Source: K23-9 sp964460665 (GTDB taxonomy: Bacteria > Planctomycetota > Planctomycetia > Pirellulales > Pirellulaceae). Taken from it: 64,000 nucleotides of DNA. This document shows positions 7,854 to 15,784 of the stretch, piece by piece; within the stretch, counting starts at the first letter, position 1, and each line of letters starts with the position of its first letter. Location of the stretch: NCBI GenBank assembly GCA_964460665.1, contig CAYWSL010000001.1, positions 1-64,000 on the forward strand. Direction: 5' to 3'. The notes beneath the pieces were generated by a model that was not told the origin of the DNA, searched no databases, and saw nothing but the letters and a program-made list of their open reading frames with translations. The position numbers and the translations under genes are program-made.

Positions 7854-8924
7854 ATGCGAAGTCAGGACATGGCCATCAGCAAATCAGTAAAAGCAACCAA
7901 GAACTCGCCTGCAGCTCAGAAAGGCAGCAAAATTCCGGCTCGGCGTCCCAGCTGGCTGGGTGCGTCTGAGCTGACGGAAGCGATCGCCGCAACTCGCTCT
8001 GAGTTGACCGACTTGTCCACCGCGTCTCACGATGACCTAAAAGCACTAACCCGCCGCCGCCTTCGTGAAGAGCACGCGTTCATCAGCAACACTCAGTTCG
8101 GTAAGCCGGCAGCTTGGCGAACGGTGTTTGCCGACGAGCTGGGGTTGGAGCCCAGTCAGACAGCACTTGGTGCTGCGGCCGTCAGGAAAAGCGGCGGCGA
8201 TATGCCGGTTCACCTGGGCAGGCTTTGTGAAGCTCCGCTGTTGAAGCCGGAGCAAGAGAGAGTTCTTTTCCAAAGAATGAACTTCCTTCTGCAGTTGGCT
8301 GCTGCCCATCGCAGTCAACTGAACCCGAAGCGTCCCTCGCGACTGCGATTGGAATTGATCGAAGAACTTATCGCTTTGGCTCTTTGGCATCGCGATCGGA
8401 TCGTCGAAGCCAACTTGCGTTTGGTTTTTTCGATCGTGAAAAAGTTTGTGAATCCCAGTGTTAGTTTTGACGAACTGCTCAGTGATGGTATTGTCGCAAT
8501 CATCCGAGCGGTCGAGAAGTTTGACTTTGACCGTGGGTTTCGCTTCAGCACTTATGCAACGCAGGTGATTCGCCGCAGCTCGTACCAAACCGTCGTTGAA
8601 AAGCAACAGGAGCGGCAATCGACGCTTGGTGGACTGCAGGACATGGAGCTTGAAGACACCGACGAAGGACGCGAGTCGGCGATCAGTGAAAAACGCTGGC
8701 ACGAACTACGCAGTCGATTAAGCCTGATGATGGACCACTTGGATCGTCGCGAAAAGTTCATCATTCGAGCACGGTTTTCGTTGGGTGCCCATCGAAAGGT
8801 CTACACACTGCAGGCCTTAGCAAACCGCCTGGGTGTTTCTAAAGAACGTGTTCGGCAATTAGAGCGACGTGCTATGGATAAACTGCGAGCGATGGCCGAT
8901 GATGCAGGTCAACCGGCGGTATAA
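7854..8924 (+). CDS. Sigma-70 family RNA polymerase sigma factor, atypical region 2
   Basis: The product directs RNA polymerase to promoters. A region 1.2-like segment (LGRLCEAPLLKPEQERVLF) is followed by region 2 (LVFSIVKKFVNPSVSFDELL; AVEKFDFDRGFRFSTYAT) and region 4 (TLQALANRLGVSKERVRQLE, a helix-turn-helix ending in the usual RQLE). Region 3 is poorly conserved. In housekeeping sigma factors FSTYAT is followed by WWIR, the tryptophans that help melt the -10 element; here it is QVIRRSSYQT, so promoter opening probably differs. It is longer than ECF sigmas and has about 100 N-terminal residues not seen in RpoD. Start unclear: GTG at 7812, ATG at 7854 or ATG at 7869 are all possible and none has a good Shine-Dalgarno. 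Probably heads an operon with the next two genes. Confidence 0.85.
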   Translation: MRSQDMAISKSVKATKNSPAAQKGSKIPARRPSWLGASELTEAIAATRSELTDLSTASHDDLKALTRRRLREEHAFISNTQFGKPAAWRTVFADELGLEPSQTALGAAAVRKSGGDMPVHLGRLCEAPLLKPEQERVLFQRMNFLLQLAAAHRSQLNPKRPSRLRLELIEELIALALWHRDRIVEANLRLVFSIVKKFVNPSVSFDELLSDGIVAIIRAVEKFDFDRGFRFSTYATQVIRRSSYQTVVEKQQERQSTLGGLQDMELEDTDEGRESAISEKRWHELRSRLSLMMDHLDRREKFIIRARFSLGAHRKVYTLQALANRLGVSKERVRQLERRAMDKLRAMADDAGQPAV

Positions 8925-8925
8925 T
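8920..8925 (+). promoter_or_regulatory. Consensus -10 box (TATAAT) overlapping the sigma-factor stop codon
   Basis: TATAAT at 8920-8925 includes the sigma-factor stop codon and lies 42 bases before the ATG of the SRPBCC-SDR gene. It could give that gene its own promoter in addition to read-through. No good -35 box is visible. Confidence 0.4.
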
Positions 8926-8967
8926 TGCCGTCTTCCGTGCACACCCTGCTTTCTCCCAGCAACATCC

Positions 8968-10353
8968 ATGACGCTTGAAACTTACGTCGCAGCGACCGCA
9001 TTGCCGGTCAGCGCTTCTGAAGCGTTTGGCTACCACGATCGCCCCGGTGCTCTTCAACGACTGATCCCACCTTGGGAAAAAGCCTTCGTCGAACGGAGTG
9101 ACAACAGCTTGGCGGTCGGTAGCCAAGTTGTTCTAACAACAAAGTTCATGGGCATTCCGCTACGTTGGTTGGCCGAGCACACGCATTACGAGCCACCCAA
9201 CTTCTTTGCTGACACGCAAGTCTCTGGGCCGTTTGCCCAATGGGATCACGAACACCGGTTCCCCGACCAAGGTGAAGATCACTGTCTGCTGCGAGACCAA
9301 CTGACGTATCGACTACCGATGGGCAAGATCGGGCATTTCTTTGGGCGAGGCATCGCTACGCGGGCGATTGAATCGATGTTCGCTTACCGGCATCAGGTAA
9401 CACGCGATGATTTGGATCTAATGCAGCGATACGATTCCACTACCAAGCGAGTCGCAATCTCTGGCGCCAGTGGCTTGGTTGGCCGACAACTCAGTGCCTT
9501 GCTGACGCTGCTTGGGCACGACACTAGGCCAATCGTACGAAAACCAACTGACCAGACCAACGACATCGCTGCTTGGTCCGATCCAACGCAGGCAAAAAAG
9601 TTTCAAGACGTCGATACGGTCATTCACTTGGCAGGTAAGCCGATTGCGGATGGACGATGGAGCGATAAGGTAAAGCAAGAGATCCGCGACAGTCGTGTTG
9701 CGAAAACTCGCCAGCTTTGTGAGTCCCTTGCCAGCCTGGACGTGAAACCGAAGACGCTGATCTGTGCATCGGCAACCGGCTTTTACGGAAGTCGCAAAGA
9801 CGAAGTGCTAACCGAAGATTCTCCGCCCGGAGATGACTTTTTGGCGGGCGTTTGTCAGCAGTGGGAAGACGCCTGTCAGCCGGCGGTCGATGCGGGTATT
9901 CGAGTGGTGAATGCGAGAATAGGCATTGTTCTTTCACCACGCGGCGGTGCACTTCAAAAAATGTTGCTACCAGCGAAGTTTGCTGGCGGCGCTTTGGGCA
10001 GTGGCAAGCAATGGTGGAGCTGGATCGCGCTGGACGACGTGCTTGGCGCGATCTACCACTTGATGCAAGACGAATCCGTCAGCGGCGCGGTGAACTTGGT
10101 TTCCCCTGAGCCGATTCAGAATGCCGATTTTGCGAGAGTTTTGGGCCGTGTCGTCCGTCGCCCAGCGATCTTTCCCGCGCCGGCCTTTGTACTGCGTGCG
10201 ATGGTGGGCGAGATGGCTGACGCCTTGCTACTATCCAGTGCACGGGTTCAGCCAAACAAGTTGACCGCATCCGATTACCACTTTCGACTCACCGACTTGG
10301 AAAGTACCTTGCGCTATTACCTAGGACGCAATCGCTTGGAGTCAATCGAGTGA
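8968..10353 (+). CDS. SRPBCC domain - TIGR01777-type SDR epimerase fusion
   Basis: The 461-aa product is a two-domain protein. Residues 1 to about 145 form an SRPBCC/START-like ligand-binding domain (ASEAFGYHDRPGALQRLIPPW; a WDHEHRF strand). Residues about 155-460 are an extended-SDR NAD(P)-binding domain of the YfcH/TIGR01777 type, with VAISGASGLVGRQL, DTVIHLAGKPIADGRW, ICASATGFYG and AVNLVSP. The substrate is unknown for this family. The ATG at 8968 is chosen because the N-terminus then matches SRPBCC-SDR fusions; the frame is open further upstream but overlaps the sigma-factor gene. It starts 43 nt after the sigma-factor gene and shares a 4-nt GTGA overlap with the next gene, so translation is probably coupled. 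From memory, similar SRPBCC/SDR genes occur in bacterial light and singlet-oxygen stress clusters. Confidence 0.88.
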   Translation: MTLETYVAATALPVSASEAFGYHDRPGALQRLIPPWEKAFVERSDNSLAVGSQVVLTTKFMGIPLRWLAEHTHYEPPNFFADTQVSGPFAQWDHEHRFPDQGEDHCLLRDQLTYRLPMGKIGHFFGRGIATRAIESMFAYRHQVTRDDLDLMQRYDSTTKRVAISGASGLVGRQLSALLTLLGHDTRPIVRKPTDQTNDIAAWSDPTQAKKFQDVDTVIHLAGKPIADGRWSDKVKQEIRDSRVAKTRQLCESLASLDVKPKTLICASATGFYGSRKDEVLTEDSPPGDDFLAGVCQQWEDACQPAVDAGIRVVNARIGIVLSPRGGALQKMLLPAKFAGGALGSGKQWWSWIALDDVLGAIYHLMQDESVSGAVNLVSPEPIQNADFARVLGRVVRRPAIFPAPAFVLRAMVGEMADALLLSSARVQPNKLTASDYHFRLTDLESTLRYYLGRNRLESIE

Positions 10354-10799
10354 ACAGTTCCGTTGTTTTCTGTGCAAACATTCTGGCAACGTGGTACTTA
10401 GTCGGTTTGATTTGGACGATTCAAGTCGTCCATTACAATTTGTTTGACCGAGTAGGACAGAAAGAATTCAAGCAGTACGAAGCGGACCACAACCGGCTGA
10501 TCACACCCATCGTCGGCCCGCCCATGCTAATTGAAATCGCAACAGCAGGACTGCTGCTGACGATGGCGCCCCCCGGTTTTCCAAGGTGGGCTGCAGTTGC
10601 AGGGGGCGCAATGGTAATCATGATATGGATCTCCACTGCGTTCATTCAGATTCCCTGTCACACAAAGCTATTGCAGGGCTTCGACCAGGCTGCCTACCAA
10701 AAACTAGTGCTCAGCAACTGGATCCGAACCATTCTTTGGACCGCACGCGGACTGATGATGGGCTATTTCTTGCTGCAGATGGTTCGCCGAATCGGCTAA
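10350..10799 (+). CDS. Small integral membrane protein of unknown function
   Basis: The 149-aa product has four predicted transmembrane helices (about residues 4-24, 52-70, 78-98, 122-144). Charged or His-containing stretches lie between them, including VVHYNLFDRV (about 26-35) and YEADHNRLITPIVGPPM (about 44-60). It loosely resembles DUF1772-like four-helix membrane proteins, but I would not name a family. The GTG start at 10350 overlaps the TGA of the SDR gene (GTGA), a strong sign of translational coupling. Its function is likely tied to the SDR and sigma-factor genes. Confidence 0.8.
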   Translation: MNSSVVFCANILATWYLVGLIWTIQVVHYNLFDRVGQKEFKQYEADHNRLITPIVGPPMLIEIATAGLLLTMAPPGFPRWAAVAGGAMVIMIWISTAFIQIPCHTKLLQGFDQAAYQKLVLSNWIRTILWTARGLMMGYFLLQMVRRIG

Positions 10800-10801
10800 C
10801 A

Positions 10802-10820
10802 GCGAATCCATTGAATTCGC
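10802..10820 (+). terminator. Small hairpin just after the membrane-protein gene
   Basis: GCGAAT (10802-10807) and ATTCGC (10815-10820) form a 6-bp stem with a 7-nt loop, starting 3 nt after the stop codon. There is no T-run, so it is at best a weak terminator. Confidence 0.25.
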
Positions 10821-10937
10821 ACTTGAATCTCCCTGCATCACACTCTTGCGTCGAAAGAAGGCGTTACTATAGTTGTGACAAAAGTACGTCGCGTGACGTC
10901 GTTTAAGAGTCCCTGAACAAAAGATAGGCAGCATATC

Positions 10938-11414
10938 ATGAGCAACATACCGAACGATTCGAATCCGTACGCTGCAACAACAACACTGGAAACATTAGCT
11001 CCACCATCACAATACGGATCGTACGGTGGCATCGGTCGAATGGCCTATTTTGGCTACTCATTCTTAGCAGCGTTGATTTACAACGGAATTGTCGCTGCGG
11101 TTGGTGCGGCAGGAAACGGAGCTCCTGGTGGAGGCTTGGTCGCAGTGATTGGCATTGCCCTACTCGTGTATCTTGCCGCGTTACTGTATATCGTTGCTCA
11201 GCGAATGATCAATTGCGGATACAGCCCGTGGTGGTGCGTTGGAACCCTCGTTCCGTTGCTAAACATCCTGGTTGGGTTTCGTTGTATCGCATGTCCCGAA
11301 GGCTATGCCGACCACCGCACGCTGGATACCGCTGGAAAAATTTGGGTTGGCTTGTTTGTGGCCCTGATTTTGCTTGTTGTTGTCGCGATTGCAGTCGCCA
11401 TGATGCAAAGCTAA
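10938..11414 (+). CDS. DUF805-like membrane protein
   Basis: The 158-aa product has a short polar, proline-containing N-terminus (about 35 residues), then GIGRMAYFGYSFLAALIY, which matches the GRxxRxxYW-type opening of DUF805 proteins. Three or four hydrophobic helices follow. NCGYSPWWCVGTLVPLLNIL (about 93-112) corresponds to the DUF805 xxGxSGWW block, and CPEGYADHRTLD (about 119-130) to its PGxxGxNxYG block. DUF805 proteins are small inner-membrane proteins of unknown function. ATG at 10938. It stands alone between an intergenic region of 138 bp and a large hairpin downstream. Confidence 0.75.
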   Translation: MSNIPNDSNPYAATTTLETLAPPSQYGSYGGIGRMAYFGYSFLAALIYNGIVAAVGAAGNGAPGGGLVAVIGIALLVYLAALLYIVAQRMINCGYSPWWCVGTLVPLLNILVGFRCIACPEGYADHRTLDTAGKIWVGLFVALILLVVVAIAVAMMQS

Positions 11415-11464
11415 CCCCATAGAAGGCTTATGCTACTTTTCGGCAGTCGGGCTTCCGATGGGTT

Positions 11465-11504
11465 ATTTTCTACTAAAGTCGCGACTGCGACTTTAGTAGA
11501 AAAT
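11465..11504 (+). promoter_or_regulatory. Perfect 18-bp hairpin upstream of the c-heme gene
   Basis: ATTTTCTACTAAAGTCGC (11465-11482) and its exact complement (11487-11504) enclose a GACT loop. The hairpin lies 51 nt after the DUF805-like stop and 21 nt before the ATG of the next gene. It is not followed by a T-run, so it is not a textbook terminator. It may be a terminator variant, an mRNA-stability element or a translational control hairpin. Confidence 0.65.
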
Positions 11505-11525
11505 CCGTTTTCCCCGCTGATTGCC

Positions 11526-14105
11526 ATGCTGCGACCACTCCTTGCCACCATTTGTGTCATGCCTCTGGTGGCTTTCAGCTGGGGTGAAGAACCAGCGAAC
11601 TTGGATCCGCAGATCAAAACGCTATTGCCAGGCGTGAAGCTATCGATTGTGGCTGAGCATCCCGATGTGATGACTCCCACCGGAATCGATGTCGACGATT
11701 CGGGCGACGTGTGGTTCGTCTGTAGCCACACGCACTTTCGCCCCGAAGATTACCAGGGGCCGGAGCACGATGAAGTCGTTGTCATGCGTGATGGCAAACG
11801 CCACGTCTTTTACGATAAGACGACCGCGACGATGGACTTGGAGCTCGGCCCAAAGTTCGCGGAAGACGGCTGGGTCTACCTAGCACAACGCGATCGCATT
11901 CTGCGCGTTCGCGATACCGACGGCGATCTGGTTGGCGATGAAGAACAGGAGGTCGCGGTCCTAGAGACCGAAGGCACCTATCCGCACAACGGCCTTAGCG
12001 GGATGGCGTGGCAAACCAATGGCGACCTAGTCTTTGCTCTGGGCGAAAATCATTGGACCGAGTGGACGCTTTCATCACACGATGGATCATCCGTCACCGG
12101 AACTGGCGAAGGCGGTATCTTTCGGTGCCGACCAGATGGCAGCGAACTTCGTCGCATCGCCAAAGGCTTCTGGAATCCATTTGGCATTTGCGTTCGCAGC
12201 GATTCAACCATGTTCGTCTGCGAAAACGATCCAGGCGCCAGGCCACCTTGCCGATTGCTGCACATCGTCGAAGGCGGCGACTACGGCTATCAGCGACTCT
12301 ACGGAAACGCGCCGCACCATCCATTCGTCTGTTGGGACGGCGAACTACCGGGAACACTGCCCATGCTGTTCAGCGTCGGCGAAGCCCCCTGTGGGATCGC
12401 GCCGCTTGGCAACGGATTGCTGGTCACCAGTTGGACCGATCACCGCATCGACTTCTACCCACTTCAGTCCAACGGGGCGAGCTTTGAAACACAGCGAGTG
12501 CCGTTGGTTTCAGGATCGTTGGATTTTCGCCCCACCTGCATCGTGCAACAAAACCCCACTACGTTTTTCTTGACCGACTGGGTCGTTGGATCGTATCAAC
12601 TTCACAAAAAGGGCCGCGTGTGGAAACTAGAAATCGATCCGACTGCCGAAGAACGATTTCAGCCGCAGACCATTCCGCCCGCCACCCAGCAAGCCAAGTT
12701 GGCCGCATCACTGCACGACGGATCCACGACGCTTGCCAACGAAAAACTGTTTGAACTGGCCGCCGGTGAAGATGCTGTTTTGGCCAGAGGTGCCCTGGAC
12801 GCACTGTCGCGACAAATCGACAAGTTCCAGTCAGGCGAGACATCAAATTTATCTGCCACCGACCGCATCAGCCTGCTACTTGCGATCCGCGTCGCTGCAC
12901 CAAAGGACGAAGCGTGGGCACGCCACTTCTTGTCCGACAAAGATCAAAGTGTCGCTTTCGAGGCGCTGCGATGGATCGCAGACGAAAACATGACATCGTT
13001 CGCAGAAGAAGTCGACACGATCTTAACGCGTTCAGATATCACTTTCCGACTGTTTGAAGCAGCCTTGGCCGCAAAGAACATCTTGGCCGGCGAACCACGA
13101 AAAGGCGTCGTCGATCAAGAAACCTTGTTTGCACATGTGATGAACGAAGAAGCTTCCAACGAGACACGCGCCTATGCAATGCGCCTGATCAAACCTGACT
13201 ACAAGCCGCTGCACAAAGAACTGAAAAATCTATTGATGCACAACGAACTCAGCCCGTTCTACCGCGAAGTGATTCGCGCTGTAGGCCAGTCAGAAGCTGA
13301 AGATGCACAAGAGCTTCTCCAGTACATCGGAGGGTTCACGATCGAACGAAAGTCCGAAATGGACTACCATCCGGAAATCTGCCTTGAGGCACTGGCGGGC
13401 ATGCGTCCCGACCCAAAACTAACGGGAGCGTTGATTGAAAGGTTCGATCAGCTACTACAGCACCCAACCAGCCGCGACGAAGCTCTGCGGTACCTGCGCA
13501 GCACTCAGCTGACGGAATCTCAGAAACAAACGCTCAGAAAGCTGAAGGCAAACTATCCGGCATCAAGGGACTTATTGGAGGCGGCGGTTAACCCGCAGCA
13601 GATTTCTGACGGCCGTCCACCGGTAACGGACATCGACGCTTGGAGAAAACGTTTAGCCGCCATCAAACAACCGGTTGATATCGAAGCCGGTCGACGGATC
13701 TTTCACCACCACAGCATTGGCACGTGCTCGAAATGCCATCGCCACGATGGGCGTGGAGGCATTGTCGGTCCAGATCTTTCAGCCGTATCCACGAAAGGAG
13801 ATCCCGATCGGTTGCTGGTCGCGTTGCTGCAGCCAAGTCGCGATGTGGACCCGCAGTACTTTTCCAGAACGCTGCTTTTTGAAGACGGCAAGACGTTCAC
13901 CGGCATCATGCTGCGAGACGGCGGAGGCGGCAAAGAGTTCTATCGCGACAGCGACGGACGCCAAAAACGAATCGACACGAAAGATGTCGTCCGCCGCAAA
14001 GAACTCAAAACATCCTTGATGCCCGACGGACTGATCGACACCATGACCGATCGTGAAATCCGCGACCTACTCGCGTTCTTGGACGCACCTCCCGAAGCCC
14101 AGTGA
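11526..14105 (+). CDS. Secreted PVC-type propeller/HEAT/c-type heme protein
   Basis: The 859-aa product starts MLRPLLATICVMPLVAFSWG, a signal peptide. Residues about 25-390 form a sorbosone-dehydrogenase-like beta-propeller of the planctomycete membrane-bound dehydrogenase type (PTGIDVDDSGDVWFV, NGLSGMAWQTNGDLVFALGE, NPFGICVRSDSTMFVCEND). A HEAT-like helical region runs from about 400 to 690. A C-terminal cytochrome c domain (about 715-859) has the heme site CSKCH and GPDLSAVSTKGDP. Such proteins are abundant in Planctomycetes and are thought to oxidise sugars or polysaccharide fragments in the periplasm; the substrate is unknown. The frame is open upstream to 11430, but the signal peptide sets the ATG at 11526, just past the perfect hairpin. 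Confidence 0.9.
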   Translation: MLRPLLATICVMPLVAFSWGEEPANLDPQIKTLLPGVKLSIVAEHPDVMTPTGIDVDDSGDVWFVCSHTHFRPEDYQGPEHDEVVVMRDGKRHVFYDKTTATMDLELGPKFAEDGWVYLAQRDRILRVRDTDGDLVGDEEQEVAVLETEGTYPHNGLSGMAWQTNGDLVFALGENHWTEWTLSSHDGSSVTGTGEGGIFRCRPDGSELRRIAKGFWNPFGICVRSDSTMFVCENDPGARPPCRLLHIVEGGDYGYQRLYGNAPHHPFVCWDGELPGTLPMLFSVGEAPCGIAPLGNGLLVTSWTDHRIDFYPLQSNGASFETQRVPLVSGSLDFRPTCIVQQNPTTFFLTDWVVGSYQLHKKGRVWKLEIDPTAEERFQPQTIPPATQQAKLAASLHDGSTTLANEKLFELAAGEDAVLARGALDALSRQIDKFQSGETSNLSATDRISLLLAIRVAAPKDEAWARHFLSDKDQSVAFEALRWIADENMTSFAEEVDTILTRSDITFRLFEAALAAKNILAGEPRKGVVDQETLFAHVMNEEASNETRAYAMRLIKPDYKPLHKELKNLLMHNELSPFYREVIRAVGQSEAEDAQELLQYIGGFTIERKSEMDYHPEICLEALAGMRPDPKLTGALIERFDQLLQHPTSRDEALRYLRSTQLTESQKQTLRKLKANYPASRDLLEAAVNPQQISDGRPPVTDIDAWRKRLAAIKQPVDIEAGRRIFHHHSIGTCSKCHRHDGRGGIVGPDLSAVSTKGDPDRLLVALLQPSRDVDPQYFSRTLLFEDGKTFTGIMLRDGGGGKEFYRDSDGRQKRIDTKDVVRRKELKTSLMPDGLIDTMTDREIRDLLAFLDAPPEAQ

Positions 14106-14122
14106 ATCGGACTAACGCGTTC

Positions 14123-14152
14123 AAAAAAAATCGGTGGCTGTTACGCCACCGA
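14123..14152 (-). terminator. Intrinsic terminator for the glycine-zipper gene
   Basis: TCGGTGGC (14131-14138) and GCCACCGA (14145-14152) form a perfect 8-bp stem with a 6-nt loop. On the minus strand it is followed directly by eight T residues (AAAAAAAA at 14123-14130 on plus). It lies 31 nt past the stop of the minus-strand glycine-zipper gene and 18 nt past the plus-strand heme gene. Confidence 0.85.
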
Positions 14153-14183
14153 CTTGTGAGTATCGATCATTTTTTGGTGCGAT

Positions 14184-14597
14184 TTAGTAGCCGCGGATTG
14201 GGCAGTACGCACCACCGTAGCTGGATGGTCGATACGACGATCGTGTTGGATACGCGACGCGACCATATCCACTGCCATAGGTGCGAACTGGAGCAACTTG
14301 ACGATACCCGTAGGCGTTTCCTCGATAGGGACTTCCTCCGTAAACGTTTCCTCGGTAGCCGTTTCCATATCCATAGCTGCGCGACCGATCAATGGCGTTC
14401 CCAGCGACACCGCCGATAAGGCCGCCAATCGCAGCACCTCCCAAGGCTCGATCGTTTTGAGCGCCAGCGATCGCACCGATCACCGCGCCAGCGACGGCAC
14501 CTGAACGAGTGTAATTTTGTGCTTCGGCGGTCGAAGGGGCGGTAAACAACGCGATACCCAGTGCTGCCATTGCAAGTTTAAGTTTGAAGTAATTCAT
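14184..14597 (-). CDS. Secreted glycine-zipper (2TM-type) protein with Tyr/Gly-rich tail
   Basis: The 137-aa product has a signal peptide (MNYFKLKLAMAALGIALFTA, cleavage near AEAQ). A glycine-zipper segment follows (GAVAGAVIGAIAGAQNDR and GGAAIGGLIGGVAGNAID, about 33-68), as in Rickettsia 17-kDa/OmpA-like or YMGG-like proteins. The C-terminal half is rich in Tyr, Gly, Arg and Ser (YGYGNGYRGN-like stretches) and ends CPIRGY. Likely an envelope-associated structural protein. The frame is open upstream to 14723, but GGAG precedes the ATG at 14595-14597 at good spacing and starts the signal peptide. A strong terminator follows. Confidence 0.85.
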   Translation of the reverse strand: MNYFKLKLAMAALGIALFTAPSTAEAQNYTRSGAVAGAVIGAIAGAQNDRALGGAAIGGLIGGVAGNAIDRSRSYGYGNGYRGNVYGGSPYRGNAYGYRQVAPVRTYGSGYGRVAYPTRSSYRPSSYGGAYCPIRGY

Positions 14598-14900
14598 GTT
14601 TGGTCTCCATAGTCTGACGGGTGGTGACCGAGCTTCGATCACCTCAATAGCAGTTACATCGCAGTTGCCGTGCCAATTCGTGAAAGTCCCCAAAAACCTG
14701 TGTTTTGTAGGTTTTGGGGGCAAACAGTGGTATCAAATTGATCTCGCCGTGTTGTAGATATGACGACTTCCGCGACGAACCAAGCCCCCAATTTCTTAGC
14801 ATTGACGGGTGCACTAGCTAGGACGAGTGCACCGAACATGAAATATGGCGCGCTAACGGGTTGAAATAGGGATGGGATTGGTGAATTCCCTCCAATAGCG
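14598..14900. other. Intergenic region with one imperfect hairpin
   Basis: This 303-bp gap separates two minus-strand genes. It holds CCCCAAAAACCT (14688-14699) facing AGGTTTTGGGG (14709-14719), a stem with one bulged A and no T-run. It could end the phosphatase transcript or lie in the leader of the glycine-zipper gene. No small gene is seen. Confidence 0.45.
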
Positions 14901-15737
14901 TCAATCGTCTAGCTTGGTTTTCAGAGCGTCTACACCTTCTGGCAACGCTCGCTCCCACTGCCCATAGACTGGGTTAGGGATCACGATCCAGCGCGTTCCG
15001 AGCATGTTTGCTTTCTCCGCTGCGATTCGATTTCGCTCGACTCCGTCGCGAATGTCCAAATCCAAACACATGTCGCTTAGGTTGTCGCCGATCAATAACA
15101 CGATGCGGTGATCCTTTGCGATCATCGCGCGGCGTGTCTTCTTTCGTCCATCACGATTGTCTTTGGGGTTTTGTGTCATCACGTTGTTTTCGTCAGCGGT
15201 GAACCCGAGCTGATTCAGGTTGTCAATCGTCGCCGGCTTCACCTCGTCACGACGATTGGTGACGTAAAACACCTTCACGCCCAAACCTTTCGCGGCATTG
15301 ATAAACGCCAACGCTCCAGGAATCGCGTCCGCTTTTCGCTCGTTACACCAAGCGTTCCAGGTTTCGGTCGTGTACTGCTGGCCTCGCGCGACGCTTCTCG
15401 CGTTGAAAGCAGAATTGTCCATCACCGTCTCGTCAACATCCAAGATGATGGCGGGCGTCTTGTCGGCAAAGTCCCCGGCGGCCAGCTGAATCTCGTCGGC
15501 CGACCAGTTGCGGTCGTGCAAGCCGACGTACAGTTGCGACAACGCCATGCGATAGGTCTGCTGCGTCAACAACTTGAACTCGGCTGAATTCTGCACCCAA
15601 GCAACCGAGTTAAACCGAGCATCCTTCTTCACATCAACAACGGGAGCCTGACCGCAGCAAAGCTGCGTGCTTAGCACACAACAACACAAAACGGCAAGCA
15701 TCTGCACTGCGATTCGATTCACGTTCAACATCGACAA
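14901..15737 (-). CDS. Secreted HAD-family acid phosphatase (class B / e(P4)-like)
   Basis: The 278-aa product has a Cys-rich signal peptide (residues 1-30; no clear lipobox, so probably type I). The HAD motifs are ILDVDETVMDNSAF (DxDxT, about 97-110), VFYVTNRRDEVK (motif II, about 155-166), a Lys near KTRRAMIAKDHR, and LLIGDNLSDM (motif IV, about 214-223). Members hydrolyse phosphomonoesters such as 5'-nucleotides in the periplasm for phosphate or nucleoside scavenging. Length fits the e(P4)/class B acid phosphatases. It lies 47 nt after the PEPCK-like gene on the same strand, but a functional link is not obvious. Confidence 0.88.
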   Translation of the reverse strand: MSMLNVNRIAVQMLAVLCCCVLSTQLCCGQAPVVDVKKDARFNSVAWVQNSAEFKLLTQQTYRMALSQLYVGLHDRNWSADEIQLAAGDFADKTPAIILDVDETVMDNSAFNARSVARGQQYTTETWNAWCNERKADAIPGALAFINAAKGLGVKVFYVTNRRDEVKPATIDNLNQLGFTADENNVMTQNPKDNRDGRKKTRRAMIAKDHRIVLLIGDNLSDMCLDLDIRDGVERNRIAAEKANMLGTRWIVIPNPVYGQWERALPEGVDALKTKLDD

Positions 15738-15784
15738 CTACTATTGCATTGGTACTGGAGCTGTAAATTTCACACACAACCAGA

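Noticed and set aside
14688..14720. CCCCAAAAACCT/AGGTTTTGGGG as a definite terminator of the phosphatase gene
   Set aside because: It lies 180 nt past the stop, has a bulge and no T-run; kept only as a noted hairpin in the intergenic entry.
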